Part shown: positions 42,168 through 50,921 of the stretch, piece by piece
How positions within the stretch are numbered: the stretch's first letter is position 1
Layout of the letters: every line of letters starts with the position of its first letter
Notes under the pieces: generated by a model
What the model was told of the DNA's origin: nothing
What the model saw: only the letters and a program-made list of their open reading frames with translations
The model's database searches: none
Translations under genes and position numbers: made by a program
From: CALBPI01 sp963922335
GTDB taxonomy: Bacteria; Pseudomonadota; Gammaproteobacteria; Steroidobacterales; Woeseiaceae
DNA length: 64,000 nt
Direction: 5' to 3'
NCBI GenBank assembly: GCA_963922335.1
Contig: CAWUIB010000001.1
Location: 62,001 to 126,000, forward strand

Positions 42168-42425
42168 ATGGTTACGATTCGTTTGTCTCGCGGAGGCGCG
42201 AAAAAACGGCCGTTCTACCACCTCGTGGTAACCGACAGCCGCAATCGTCGCGATGGCCGCTACATTGAACGTCTTGGATTCTTTAACCCGGTTGCCAAAG
42301 GCAATGCAGAAAGTCTGCGTATCGACATCGAGCGCGCAGATCACTGGTTGAGCCAGGGCGCGCAGCCTTCCGAGCGTGTTGCACAACTGCTGAAGCAATA
42401 CCGCAAGGCTGCAGCTGCCGCCTGA
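42168..42425 (+). CDS. rpsP: 30S ribosomal protein S16
   Basis: Small-subunit assembly protein. The 85 residues follow the family closely: MVTIRLSRGGAKKRPFYHLV, VTDSRNRRDGRYIERLGFFNP and the C-terminal DHWLSQGAQPSERVAQLLKQ. I use the ATG at 42168, where homology starts; the frame is open upstream without similarity. The ribosome-binding site is weak. It heads the rpsP-rimM-trmD-rplS operon. Confidence 0.97.
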   Translation: MVTIRLSRGGAKKRPFYHLVVTDSRNRRDGRYIERLGFFNPVAKGNAESLRIDIERADHWLSQGAQPSERVAQLLKQYRKAAAAA

Positions 42426-42442
42426 GCGGCAGGAGCTCGGTC

Positions 42443-42970
42443 GTGGCACTGACCGATCGGCAAGTGACGGTCGGTGAGATTCGAGGGGCGCACGGTGTTC
42501 GGGGCTGGGTGAAGTTGTTTTCTTTCACCGATCCACGCAACAACCTGTTGCGCTTTTCGCGTTTCAAGACTCCGGAGGGCCGCGAGTATCGATTGCTCGA
42601 GGCTCGGACCCAGGGCAAAACGCTGGTGGGCCGAATTGAAGGAGTTGATGATCGAGACACGGCACTGGCCTTGAACGGGACGGTGCTGCAAGTACCTCGG
42701 TCGGCGCTTCCGGAAACGGACGCGGGTGAGTACTACTGGTCCGACCTGATCGGTGCGGTGGTGACGTCTCAGGACGGCCAGTTGCTCGGGAAGGTGGACC
42801 ACTTGTTGGAAACCGGCGCTCACGACGTGATGGTTGTGAAGAATGCCGACGGCGCAGAGACGCTGGTGCCCTTCGTGATGGAGCGCTACGTACTCGATGT
42901 CGATTTGGAGGAACACGCGATCCAGGTGGACTGGTCGGGTGTGGTAGAAGACGGTGACCCCGCAGCTTGA
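42443..42970 (+). CDS. rimM: Ribosome maturation factor RimM
   Basis: Assists late 16S rRNA processing and S19 assembly. The 175-residue protein has the N-terminal RimM beta-barrel (VTVGEIRGAHGVRGWVKLFSF) and the PRC-barrel half with EYYWSDLIGAVV, LGKVDHLLETGAHDVMVVK and LVPFVMERYVLDVDLEEHAIQVDW. The start is GTG after AGGAG. It overlaps trmD by 17 bp. Confidence 0.96.
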   Translation: MALTDRQVTVGEIRGAHGVRGWVKLFSFTDPRNNLLRFSRFKTPEGREYRLLEARTQGKTLVGRIEGVDDRDTALALNGTVLQVPRSALPETDAGEYYWSDLIGAVVTSQDGQLLGKVDHLLETGAHDVMVVKNADGAETLVPFVMERYVLDVDLEEHAIQVDWSGVVEDGDPAA

Positions 42971-43724
42971 GCGCGTCACGGTCATTACACTGTTCCCGGA
43001 CTGGGTTCGGACGGTGGCAGAGCACGGCGTAGTAGGCCGGGCGATTGCGGATGGCGCAGTGTCACTAGACTGCATTAATCCGCGCGATTTTGCCGAGGAC
43101 CGGCAACGTCGGGTCGATGATCGACCCTTCGGTGGCGGGCCGGGCATGGTGATGCAGTTTGCGCCGATGGTTGCGGCTATCCGCGCGGCGAAAGCGGCTT
43201 CGGAAGCCGCGCATGTTGTGCTGATGAGCCCGCAGGGTCAGCAGCTGACGCAGGCGCGAGCCGAAGCCATGGCCAGGCGACCGGAGTTGGTGCTGGTGGC
43301 TGGCCGGTATGAAGGCGTCGACGAGAGAATCGTCGATGCCGAGATTGATGAGGAAGTGTCGCTGGGCGATTTCGTGTTGTCTGGCGGCGAATTGGCCGCG
43401 ATGGCGGTTGTGGATAGCGTAGTCAGGTTGCTCCCCGGAACACTGGGGCATGCCGACTCCGCGGTTGAGGACTCATTCTCGGATGGGTTACTGGACTGTC
43501 CACACTACACGCGGCCGGCTGAAGTCGAGGGTCGGCAAGTGCCGGCGGTGTTGCAAAGCGGTGACCACGCGGCGATAGCGCGCTGGCGGCGGCAGCAACA
43601 ACTCGGCAGAACGTGGTTGCGTCGTCCAGACCTACTCGAAGGTCTTGAGCTCGATGCGGATGATCGCGAACTGCTTGAACAATACATGGCGTCGTACGCG
43701 GCGCTTGGACGAGATCGGGATTAG
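42954..43724 (+). CDS. trmD: tRNA (guanine-N1-)-methyltransferase
   Basis: Methylates G37 in tRNAs with a guanine at position 36 to prevent frameshifting. The 256-residue protein has the knotted SPOUT domain: VTVITLFPDWVRTVAEHGVVGRA, DRPFGGGPGMVMQ, LMSPQGQQLTQA, LVAGRYEGVDERI and SLGDFVLSGGELAAM, then HYTRPAEVEG and LEQY. The GTG start lies inside the rimM 3' end. Next is rplS after 37 bp. Confidence 0.96.
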   Translation: MTPQLERVTVITLFPDWVRTVAEHGVVGRAIADGAVSLDCINPRDFAEDRQRRVDDRPFGGGPGMVMQFAPMVAAIRAAKAASEAAHVVLMSPQGQQLTQARAEAMARRPELVLVAGRYEGVDERIVDAEIDEEVSLGDFVLSGGELAAMAVVDSVVRLLPGTLGHADSAVEDSFSDGLLDCPHYTRPAEVEGRQVPAVLQSGDHAAIARWRRQQQLGRTWLRRPDLLEGLELDADDRELLEQYMASYAALGRDRD

Positions 43725-43761
43725 AGAAACGGGCGCTTGGTGCGTCATTGGAAAGAGAACG

Positions 43762-44106
43762 ATGAGCAAGATTATTGATGCGATCGACGCGGAACAAATG
43801 ACTCGGGAGATTCCCGAATTTGGTCCGGGTGACACCGTAGTGGTTCAGGTGCGAGTCAAAGAGGGCGAGCGCGAGCGTCTGCAGTCTTACGAAGGTGTTG
43901 TGATTGCGAAGAAAAACCGCGGTCTGAACTCTTCATTCACGGTTCGCAAGATCTCTCACGGCGAGGGTGTCGAGCGCGTATTCCAGACCTACAGCCCAAT
44001 GCTGGGCGACATCACGGTGAAGCGCCGTGGTGACGTTCGTCGCGCGAAGCTCTACTACCTGCGCGGCCGCACCGGTAAAGCTGCACGTATTCGCGAGAAG
44101 ATCTAA
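43762..44106 (+). CDS. rplS: 50S ribosomal protein L19
   Basis: Large-subunit protein at the 30S-50S interface. The 114 residues match the family: MSKIIDAIDAEQM, IPEFGPGDTVVVQVRVKEG, RLQSYEGVVIAKKNRGLNS, FTVRKISHGEGVERVFQTYS, VKRRGDVRRAKLYYLRGRTG and KAARIREKI. I start at ATG 43762; the frame is open upstream only as a shadow of trmD. It is the last gene of the rpsP operon. Confidence 0.98.
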   Translation: MSKIIDAIDAEQMTREIPEFGPGDTVVVQVRVKEGERERLQSYEGVVIAKKNRGLNSSFTVRKISHGEGVERVFQTYSPMLGDITVKRRGDVRRAKLYYLRGRTGKAARIREKI

Positions 44107-44116
44107 CGCGTTTACG

Positions 44117-44995
44117 ATGCTGACGGCACCGTCTTCTGCTGCAAGGGTCGCAAAGGCCCTGGCGGCTTTTGCGATCGTCACAACCGCCAGTGCGTGCGGC
44201 GGCCTGGTGTCGTCTATTGCCGGCGGGTTCGCTGAAGACTTGGGCAGTGCTGTGTTCAATCAGCCTGACCCGCGTATCGTGGAAGACGGCGCACCGGCCT
44301 ACCTGTTGCTCCTCGACAGTCTTATCGAGGGTAACCCTGATTCCGCCGTTGCGCTGGCTGCTGCGGCAGATCTGTACGCGGCCTACGGTGCTGTATTCGC
44401 CCGCGAACCCGACCGTGCCAAGATTCTGACCGCGCGGGCGCTCGAATACGCGGAGCGGGCGGTTTGTCTCGAAATCGATTATGGCTGTGAATGGCCGACC
44501 GCGACCTTTGACGAGTTCGAAGCCGGGCTCGATGAAATCGACGATGACAACGCGGCGCTGGCGGAAACCTACGGCGTTGCGTCACTTGCCTATATTCGTG
44601 CGCATAGCGATGACTGGGCGGCGTTGGCACGTTTGCCGCACATCGAGTCTTTGCTGCTGAGGGTTGTGGATGAGACGCCGGAGGCGGATCGCGGCGCACT
44701 CTACAACTACCTCGGTATCCTGAATACGCTGCGTCCGCCCGCGCTGGGCGGCAAGCCGGAAGTTGGGCGCGACTATTTCGAGCGCGCCATCGCACTCACC
44801 GAGGGTCGTGATCTTGCGATTAAGGTCGAGTACGCACGAGGCTACGCCCGTCTGCTTTATGAGCAGGAATTACACGACCGGTTATTGAACGAAGTGCTCG
44901 CATCGGAGGTCGAATCTGATGGGTTGACCCTGACGAATACTCTGGCGGTTCGTGACGCGAAAGAACTGCTGGAGAGTGGCGCAGACTACTTCTGA
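44117..44995 (+). CDS. tatT: TRAP-associated lipoprotein TatT
   Basis: A 292-residue putative lipoprotein matching the TatT family (TPR-like, known from Treponema pallidum Tp0956). The N-terminus is a signal peptide ending in a lipobox-like ASAC with C27. The mature part is helical throughout, with repeats such as SAVALAAAADLYAAYGAVFA, AEYAERAV-like segments and YNYLGILNTLRPPALGGKPEVG, the family-specific linker. Its position directly before dctP, dctQ and dctM supports this. TatT is thought to act with the binding protein in the periplasm; its ligand role is inference. It begins 10 bp after rplS. Confidence 0.83.
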   Translation: MLTAPSSAARVAKALAAFAIVTTASACGGLVSSIAGGFAEDLGSAVFNQPDPRIVEDGAPAYLLLLDSLIEGNPDSAVALAAAADLYAAYGAVFAREPDRAKILTARALEYAERAVCLEIDYGCEWPTATFDEFEAGLDEIDDDNAALAETYGVASLAYIRAHSDDWAALARLPHIESLLLRVVDETPEADRGALYNYLGILNTLRPPALGGKPEVGRDYFERAIALTEGRDLAIKVEYARGYARLLYEQELHDRLLNEVLASEVESDGLTLTNTLAVRDAKELLESGADYF

Positions 44996-45094
44996 TCGAT
45001 TAGCGATCCTGTAACAAGTGCTTCAGTTCGTCGGTCTACGGTCGCAAGCGACTGAGGGCGTGCACGGTTCACAGAATCTTCACGATCTGCCCAG

Positions 45095-45100
45095 TATTAT
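45095..45100 (+). promoter_or_regulatory. TATTAT element before dctP
   Basis: The 154-bp gap between tatT and dctP contains TATTAT, a 5-of-6 match to the -10 consensus, 50 bp before the ATG. No acceptable -35 hexamer sits 16-18 bp upstream, so this may be chance. I see no other clear structure in the gap. Confidence 0.25.
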
Positions 45101-45149
45101 GGTGAATACGATATCCGGTACCGACCGGCACTCACGGAGACGAGTAGTT

Positions 45150-46184
45150 ATGAGTTACCGAAGCAGCGGCCTGTTGGCTGCTTTGTTGACAGCAATTCTG
45201 GCGGTGTCAGTGACGGCGCCCGTCGCACACGCCGAGACGTTCAAGCTAGCGACAATCGCGCCAGAGAACTCGGAATGGATGCGCAAGATGCGCGCCGGCG
45301 CCAAGGAGATCAAAGAACGCACCGAGGGTCGCGTCACCATCAAGCTGTTCGGCGGCGGCATCCAGGGCAACGACAGCAAAGTGTTGCGCAAGATGCGGAT
45401 CGGCCAGCTGCATGGCGGTGCGTTTACAGCCGGCAGCATGATGAGCTTTTATCCGGATCTCTCGATCTACGGTTTGCCGCTCGTGTTCAACTCGCAGGAG
45501 GAAGTCGACTTTGTACGGTCGCGGCTCGATGCAGATCTGAAGCAAGGTCTTGAAGATGCGGGCTTTGTCAGTTTCGGTTTTGCAGGTGGCGGTTTTGCCG
45601 TGATTCTCGGCAATACACCGGTTCGCGGACTTTCTGATCTCAAGAACAAGAAGGTTTGGGTGCCTGAGGGTGACGAGATCAGCTATGCCGGCATGCAAGC
45701 ACTCGATCTGGCGCCGGTTACGCTGCCGCTGACTGACGTGCTCACCGGCCTGCAAACCGGTTTGCTCGACGTTGTGGCAACGCCGCCGGTCGGCGCGCTG
45801 GTGCTTCAGTGGCACACGAAAGTGAAGTACGCGACGAACGTGCCGCTCGTCTACACCATGGCATTCATTGCCATCGACAAGAAGCGGTTCGATCGCATCT
45901 CCGAAGCAGACCAGGCCATCGTGAACGAGGTGTTGACTAATATCTACGCCGAGTTTGATGCAGATAATCGCGCTGAGAATGAGAATGCCCTGGCCGCGCT
46001 TGAGAGCGTGGGCATCGAGTTTGTAGAGCTGGATGAAGGTCAACTTGAGAGCTGGCGTAGCGCTGTAGCGGTAGCCAATGAGGAGCTCGCCGATCGGGAT
46101 GTCGTCTCGCGTGAGATGTTCGATCGCATGCGCGATCTGCTGAGCGAGTACCGGTCCGAGCGCGCCGCTGCAGCCTCTGACTGA
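45150..46184 (+). CDS. dctP: TRAP transporter substrate-binding protein (DctP/TatP type)
   Basis: Periplasmic receptor that captures a solute for the TRAP permease. The 344-residue protein has a signal peptide ending near AHA (about residue 29), then ETFKLATIAPENSEWMRKM, the DctP-like pattern. GGGIQGNDSKVLRKMRIGQL, MMSFYPDLSIYGLPLVF and a hinge region follow. Where most TRAP receptors have K-I-R with a carboxylate-binding arginine, this reads KNKKVWVPEGD with W170, as in TatT-associated receptors. The ligand may therefore not be a simple carboxylate. I start at the ATG where the signal peptide begins. Confidence 0.88.
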   Translation: MSYRSSGLLAALLTAILAVSVTAPVAHAETFKLATIAPENSEWMRKMRAGAKEIKERTEGRVTIKLFGGGIQGNDSKVLRKMRIGQLHGGAFTAGSMMSFYPDLSIYGLPLVFNSQEEVDFVRSRLDADLKQGLEDAGFVSFGFAGGGFAVILGNTPVRGLSDLKNKKVWVPEGDEISYAGMQALDLAPVTLPLTDVLTGLQTGLLDVVATPPVGALVLQWHTKVKYATNVPLVYTMAFIAIDKKRFDRISEADQAIVNEVLTNIYAEFDADNRAENENALAALESVGIEFVELDEGQLESWRSAVAVANEELADRDVVSREMFDRMRDLLSEYRSERAAAASD

Positions 46185-46195
46185 CGGCCAATTCG

Positions 46196-46696
46196 ATGAA
46201 GCAGCTCGCCCGCTGGGGCAAGGCGGCCGAAGACGCCGTACTCGTCTTGTTGTTGGGTGCGATGATCGTACTGGCGTGCAGCCAGATTGTGCTGCGAAAC
46301 TTTTTTGATGCCGGATTGATCTGGGGTGATGAGGCGCTTCGCCTCATGGTGTTGTGGTTAGCGCTCGCAGGCGCGGTCGCAGCCAGCCGGGCCGATAAAC
46401 ATATCGCCATCGACGTGACGTCCCGGTTCCTGCCAGCATGGGGGCGCAGACTGACGCGTGTGATCACCAACCTGTTCACCGCAATCGTGTGCGGGTGCGT
46501 CGCCTGGTTCGCCGCAGACTTCGTGATGCAGGCTCGCGAATACGAAGATGAATTGCTCGGCGGACTGCCGGCCTGGTGGTTCCAGATCATCATGCCTATC
46601 GCGTTCACGTTGATGTCGTGGCGGTATTTGGTGTTCGTGATTCTCGATATCGCCGGTCGCCGATCGGAGCCGGAGCAGCCGGTGTCTGACACATGA
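46196..46696 (+). CDS. dctQ: TRAP transporter small permease DctQ
   Basis: Four-helix inner-membrane subunit that partners the large TRAP permease. The 166-residue protein has hydrophobic segments near residues 15-33, 45-65, 88-110 and 128-148. It contains ILRNFFDAGLIWGDEALRLM-like IVLRNFFDAGLIWGDE and SRADKHIAIDVTSRFLP, the family block on the second helix. It overlaps dctM by the four bases ATGA, so translation is likely coupled. Confidence 0.92.
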   Translation: MKQLARWGKAAEDAVLVLLLGAMIVLACSQIVLRNFFDAGLIWGDEALRLMVLWLALAGAVAASRADKHIAIDVTSRFLPAWGRRLTRVITNLFTAIVCGCVAWFAADFVMQAREYEDELLGGLPAWWFQIIMPIAFTLMSWRYLVFVILDIAGRRSEPEQPVSDT

Positions 46697-47946
46697 TTGT
46701 TTTCGGTGCACTACTGCTCTTGCTGGCCATCTTCGGCGCGCCGTTGTTCACGCTGATCGCCGCAAGTGCGCTGTTCTCCTACTACCGCGAAGACATCGAA
46801 CTGTCTGCGCTTGCGATCGAGTTTTTCTCGATCGCAGAGATGCCGGTGCTATTGGCGATTCCCCTATTCACCTTTGCCGGTTATCTGCTGAGCGCAAGCA
46901 AAGCGCCGAGCCGATTGGTGCGCTTGACGGATGCGCTATTGGGATGGATGCCCGGGGGGCTCGCCATCGTATCGTTGGCTGCGTGCGCGTTCTTTACGGC
47001 ATTCACCGGCGCATCGGGCGTCACGATCATCGCACTCGGTGCCATTTTGTATCCGGCACTGAAGCAGTCCGGTTATGAGCCGAAGTTCAATTTGGGTCTG
47101 GTGACTTCCGCAGGATCGCTTGGTCTTTTGTTCGCACCGTCACTCCCCTTGATTCTCTACGGCATCGTCGCCGGTATTTCGATCGACACGCTGTTTCGCG
47201 CCGGGGTGCTCCCTGGGATGCTCATGCTTGCCATGCTTGCAGGGTGGTGTCTGTGGGTGAATCGCGGTCAGAAGCAAACCCTGAAGCGATTCTCCTGGAA
47301 GACCGTCGGCAGTGCGCTTTGGGAAAGTAAGTGGGAGCTGCCGTTACCCATCGTGGTTCTGGGCGGCATCTACTCGGGCTATTTCGCAGTGTCGGAGGCT
47401 GCCGCAGTCACCGCCCTGTACGCACTCATCGTTGAGGTGATCGTGCTGCGAGAAATCAGCTTCAAGGAGCTACCGGATCTCATGCGCGAGTCGATGCTGT
47501 TGGTTGGCGGCATCCTCGTGATTCTCGGGATGTCGCTCGCTTCTACCAACATCATGATCGATACCGGCGTGCCGCAGAAGCTTCTCGGCTGGGTCAGTGG
47601 CTTCGTCGACACGCAAACGAGTTTCCTCATCCTGCTCTTGCTGTTCCTGTTGGTACTCGGTGCGATTCTGGATATCTTCTCAGCGCTGGTTCTCGTCGTG
47701 CCGTTGATTCTGCCGGTGGCGGCTCAGTACAACGTCGATCCGGTCCACCTCGGTATGGTGTTCCTGTCGGCGATGCAGTTGGGCTATCTCACACCACCGG
47801 TCGGTCTCAATCTGTTTATCGCGAGCTATCGCTTCGAGCGACCGATCACCGAGGTCTACAGCGCCACGTTCCCGTTTCTCTTGATCTTGCTGTTATCGGT
47901 GATCGTGATTACGTTCTGGCCGCAGCTCTCGATGGTGCTCGTGTAA
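46693..47946 (+). CDS. dctM: TRAP transporter large permease DctM
   Basis: Sodium-driven secondary-transport subunit of the TRAP system. The 417-residue protein has about 12 hydrophobic helices. Family blocks include AIPLFTFAGYLLSASKAP, FTAFTGASGVTIIALG, LGLLFAPSLPLILYGI and the C-terminal LGYLTPPVGLNLFIASYRF. Together with dctP, dctQ and tatT it makes a complete transporter of the TatT-type. sppA starts 70 bp later on the same strand. Confidence 0.95.
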   Translation: MIVFGALLLLLAIFGAPLFTLIAASALFSYYREDIELSALAIEFFSIAEMPVLLAIPLFTFAGYLLSASKAPSRLVRLTDALLGWMPGGLAIVSLAACAFFTAFTGASGVTIIALGAILYPALKQSGYEPKFNLGLVTSAGSLGLLFAPSLPLILYGIVAGISIDTLFRAGVLPGMLMLAMLAGWCLWVNRGQKQTLKRFSWKTVGSALWESKWELPLPIVVLGGIYSGYFAVSEAAAVTALYALIVEVIVLREISFKELPDLMRESMLLVGGILVILGMSLASTNIMIDTGVPQKLLGWVSGFVDTQTSFLILLLLFLLVLGAILDIFSALVLVVPLILPVAAQYNVDPVHLGMVFLSAMQLGYLTPPVGLNLFIASYRFERPITEVYSATFPFLLILLLSVIVITFWPQLSMVLV

Positions 47947-48016
47947 CAGCCACACGCGATTACCTCGTTTCAGGTAGTCTTGCCGATCTTCCCATTCCCT
48001 CAAACCGGATTGCGTT

Positions 48017-49873
48017 ATGTCTGACAAACCCAACCTGTTGTTTCGCCTGCTCGGCGGTATCTGGAGCCTGATTGATGGCTTTCGGAAACTGTTGCACCTC
48101 GTATTGTTGCTGGTGCTGTTTTCGATATTTATCCGGGTGGTTACTCCGTCAGATATTGTTCTGCCAGAACGAGCTGCGCTGGTCGTCGCACCGGCCGGCG
48201 TGTTGACGGAGCAATTGTCAGGCACACCGTTGGATCGAGCGATTGCGGAGATCACCGGCGACACGATAGCTGAAGTGCTGGTGCGCGACCTTGTCGATGC
48301 GATCGACCTTGCCGCCAACGATGATGCAATCGAAATGATTTATTTACGCGCAGACGTGCTTGGCGGTGGGGAGCTCACCAAACTGCGTGAGGTTGGTGAG
48401 GCGCTGACGCGATTCAAGGAGAGCGGCAAGAAGATTCTCTCGTTCGGGGCCTACTATTCCCAAGGCGGCTACTACCTCGCTTCGCATGCCGATGAGGTCA
48501 TCCTCGATCCTAACGGCGTTGTCATTGCCGACGGGTACGGCACTTACCGAACCTACTATGCGGAAGTGATCGAGAAGCTCTCAATCACCTGGAACATTTT
48601 CAAAGTGGGCACGCACAAGAGCTTCATCGAACCCTACACACGCACCAGCATGTCGGATGAAGACCGAGGGCAGAGAGTGCGCCTGCTTGATGCGCTCTGG
48701 TCGAACTACAAGCGCGACATTACGGCACAGCGCGATCTGGAACCTGACACGATCCAGAACATGGCCGACAATATCGCCGATGAACTGCGTAAAGTCGGAG
48801 GTAACTTCTCCGAGTTTGCTTTGGCAAATGGTCTGGTAGACGAGCTGGCATCCTCGAGTGCCGTGCGTGAAAGAATGATCGACCTGGTTGGCGAGGATGC
48901 CAATAACCCGGGCACGTTTAATCAAGTGGGTTATCGAACATATCTGAACGCCAAGAGAGTGCTCGAACCTTCTGTCGAGACGGATGACGTCGTTGCGGTT
49001 GTCGTTGCGTCTGGCAGCATCGTTGACGGCTCCGCACCTCCGGGAATGATTGGCGGTGACTCGACGGCAAGACTGCTGCGCGAGGCTCGGCTCGACGATG
49101 ACGTGAAAGCGGTGGTGCTCAGGGTCGACTCGGGTGGTGGTAGCGCTTTCGCCTCCGAGGTGATTTCTGACGAAATTCAGAACATCCAGAAAGCGGGCAA
49201 GCCGGTCATCGCATCGATGGGTGGTGTTGCAGCGTCTGGCGGCTATTGGATTTCGATGGCGGCCGATCACATCGTCGCGCAGGAAAACACGATTACAGGT
49301 TCGATCGGAATCTTTGCGATGTTCCCAACTTTCGAAGAGTCGTTTGCTCGTCTCGGTCTGTATACGGACGGAGTAGGGACGACACGGATTGCGGGTGCGC
49401 TCAGAACCGATCGTGCTATCGATCCGCAGGTGCGCGATGTCCTGCAACAAAATATTGAGCACGGTTACCGCGAGTTCGTCGGCAACGTCGCTTCGTTCCG
49501 GAACATGGAATTTGATGCAGTCGACGAAGTCGCGCAGGGCCAGGTCTGGATTGGTCCTACGGCATTGCAATATGGACTGGTGGACAGCATCGGAACGCTC
49601 GAGGATGCCATCGCGATTGCTGCCGAGTCTGCGTCGCTGAGTGAGGGCGAGTACAGCACACGCTTCATCGAGCCTCAGCTCTCCGAAGAGCAGCAGTTAT
49701 TGATGAGTTTGCTCGCTACCGGCGGGAAGCTCGGCATCGATCTCGGGCCGTTGCTCGAGCGTCGCGAAGGTGTGTCTGAAATCGGACGGATCGTTGAAGA
49801 CGTGTATCAGGACTACGCGCGATTCAACGACCCGATGTATCGCTACGCCGAGTGCTTCTGCACCATTCAATAA
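48017..49873 (+). CDS. sppA: Signal peptide peptidase SppA, 67 kDa type
   Basis: Membrane-bound protease that clears cleaved signal peptides. The 618-residue protein has one N-terminal membrane helix (about 22-42), then two homologous halves. The catalytic dyad is visible: K201 in VGTHKSFIEPYTRTSMSDE and S407 in MGGVAASGGYWISMAADHIVA. VLRVDSGGGSAFASEVISDE is the family's oxyanion region. The long form, rather than the 36-kDa SohB-like type, is clear from the length. It converges on tdh, with a hairpin between them. Confidence 0.95.
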   Translation: MSDKPNLLFRLLGGIWSLIDGFRKLLHLVLLLVLFSIFIRVVTPSDIVLPERAALVVAPAGVLTEQLSGTPLDRAIAEITGDTIAEVLVRDLVDAIDLAANDDAIEMIYLRADVLGGGELTKLREVGEALTRFKESGKKILSFGAYYSQGGYYLASHADEVILDPNGVVIADGYGTYRTYYAEVIEKLSITWNIFKVGTHKSFIEPYTRTSMSDEDRGQRVRLLDALWSNYKRDITAQRDLEPDTIQNMADNIADELRKVGGNFSEFALANGLVDELASSSAVRERMIDLVGEDANNPGTFNQVGYRTYLNAKRVLEPSVETDDVVAVVVASGSIVDGSAPPGMIGGDSTARLLREARLDDDVKAVVLRVDSGGGSAFASEVISDEIQNIQKAGKPVIASMGGVAASGGYWISMAADHIVAQENTITGSIGIFAMFPTFEESFARLGLYTDGVGTTRIAGALRTDRAIDPQVRDVLQQNIEHGYREFVGNVASFRNMEFDAVDEVAQGQVWIGPTALQYGLVDSIGTLEDAIAIAAESASLSEGEYSTRFIEPQLSEEQQLLMSLLATGGKLGIDLGPLLERREGVSEIGRIVEDVYQDYARFNDPMYRYAECFCTIQ

Positions 49874-49881
49874 CCATTACC

Positions 49882-49907
49882 GACTGGGTGGCTCAGGCCG
49901 CCCAGTC
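49882..49907. terminator. Convergent hairpin spanning the sppA/tdh junction
   Basis: Arms 49882-49892 (GACTGGGTGGC) and 49897-49907 (GCCGCCCAGTC) pair over 11 bp with one G-T wobble around a TCAG loop. The loop contains the tdh stop codon (49893-49895 on the minus strand). sppA ends 9 bp before the first arm. There is no T-run, but the position suits a shared bidirectional terminator. Confidence 0.55.
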
Positions 49908-50921
49908 GAGAATCACCTTGCCGGATTTGCCGCTGTCCATGATGCGGAAGGCTTCCGCGTAATCCGTTACCGGGAAGCGATGCGTGATGATGGGTGAGAG
50001 ATCCAGTCCGCTTTGCAGCATGCTGGACATTTTGTACCAGGTCTCAAACATCTCGCGGCCATAGATGCCTTTGAGATGAAGCCCTTTGAAAATGATCTGG
50101 TTCCAGTCGACCGCGGTGTCGTCCGGAGGAATTCCCAGGAGCGCGACGTTGCCACCGTGGTGCATCACACGCAGCAACTCACGCAGTGCTGTGCCGTTGC
50201 CGGACATTTCCATGCCGACATCAAAACCCTCGGTCATGCCCAGTGATTGCATGGCCTCATCGATCGTCGATTGCGCGACGTTGACGGTGACCGATGCACC
50301 CATCTGTTTGGCCAGTTCGAGCCGGTAGTCATTCACATCGGTAACGACCACGTGACGCGCTCCGACAAATCTCGCGATGGCGACTGCCATGATGCCGATC
50401 GGGCCAGCGCCCGTGATCAAAACATCTTCACCCACGAGGTCGAATGACAGTGCGGTATGTGTTGCGTTGCCAAACGGGTCCAGGATCGAGGCCATGTCGT
50501 CGCTGATGTCGTCCGGCAACGGAAACACATTGGCGGCCGGCACTGCGATGTACTCGGCGAAAGCACCGGGTCGATTGACGCCGATACCCACAGTGTTGAT
50601 GCACAGATGTCGGCGACCAGCGCGACAGTTGCGACAGACTCCGCAAGTGATGTGACCCTCCGCGGAAACGCGACCACCGACTTCAAGGCCATATACTTCG
50701 CTGCCGAGCTCGACGATTTCTCCAGAAAATTCATGCCCGACCGCCATGGGTACCGGAATTGTCGCGCGCGCCCAATCATCCCAGCGGTAAATGTGAATAT
50801 CTGTTCCGCAGATGGCGGTTCGCTGAACCTTGATTAGCACATCGTTCGGGCCGATCGTCGGTTCGGGGATGTCTTCTAACCAGATGCCGGGTTCGGCGTG
50901 TTTCTTGGTCAGCGCTTTCAT
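49893..50921 (-). CDS. tdh: L-threonine 3-dehydrogenase
   Basis: Zinc- and NAD-dependent oxidation of threonine to 2-amino-3-ketobutyrate. The 342-residue protein has the catalytic-zinc residues in TAICGTDIHIYRWDDWA and VGHEFSGEIVELGSEV. The structural-zinc cluster is HITCGVCRNCRAGRRHLC, and the NAD site GAGPIGIMAVAIARFVGA. The distinctive HIYRWDDWA identifies Tdh rather than another medium-chain dehydrogenase. Its start overlaps the kbl stop by 4 bp, giving the usual kbl-tdh operon. Confidence 0.97.
   Translation of the reverse strand: MKALTKKHAEPGIWLEDIPEPTIGPNDVLIKVQRTAICGTDIHIYRWDDWARATIPVPMAVGHEFSGEIVELGSEVYGLEVGGRVSAEGHITCGVCRNCRAGRRHLCINTVGIGVNRPGAFAEYIAVPAANVFPLPDDISDDMASILDPFGNATHTALSFDLVGEDVLITGAGPIGIMAVAIARFVGARHVVVTDVNDYRLELAKQMGASVTVNVAQSTIDEAMQSLGMTEGFDVGMEMSGNGTALRELLRVMHHGGNVALLGIPPDDTAVDWNQIIFKGLHLKGIYGREMFETWYKMSSMLQSGLDLSPIITHRFPVTDYAEAFRIMDSGKSGKVILDWAA

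Noticed and set aside
48581..49570. A 329-codon minus-strand open frame opposite sppA
   Set aside because: It is fully antisense to the catalytic core of SppA, with low-complexity His/Arg-rich content and no start region.
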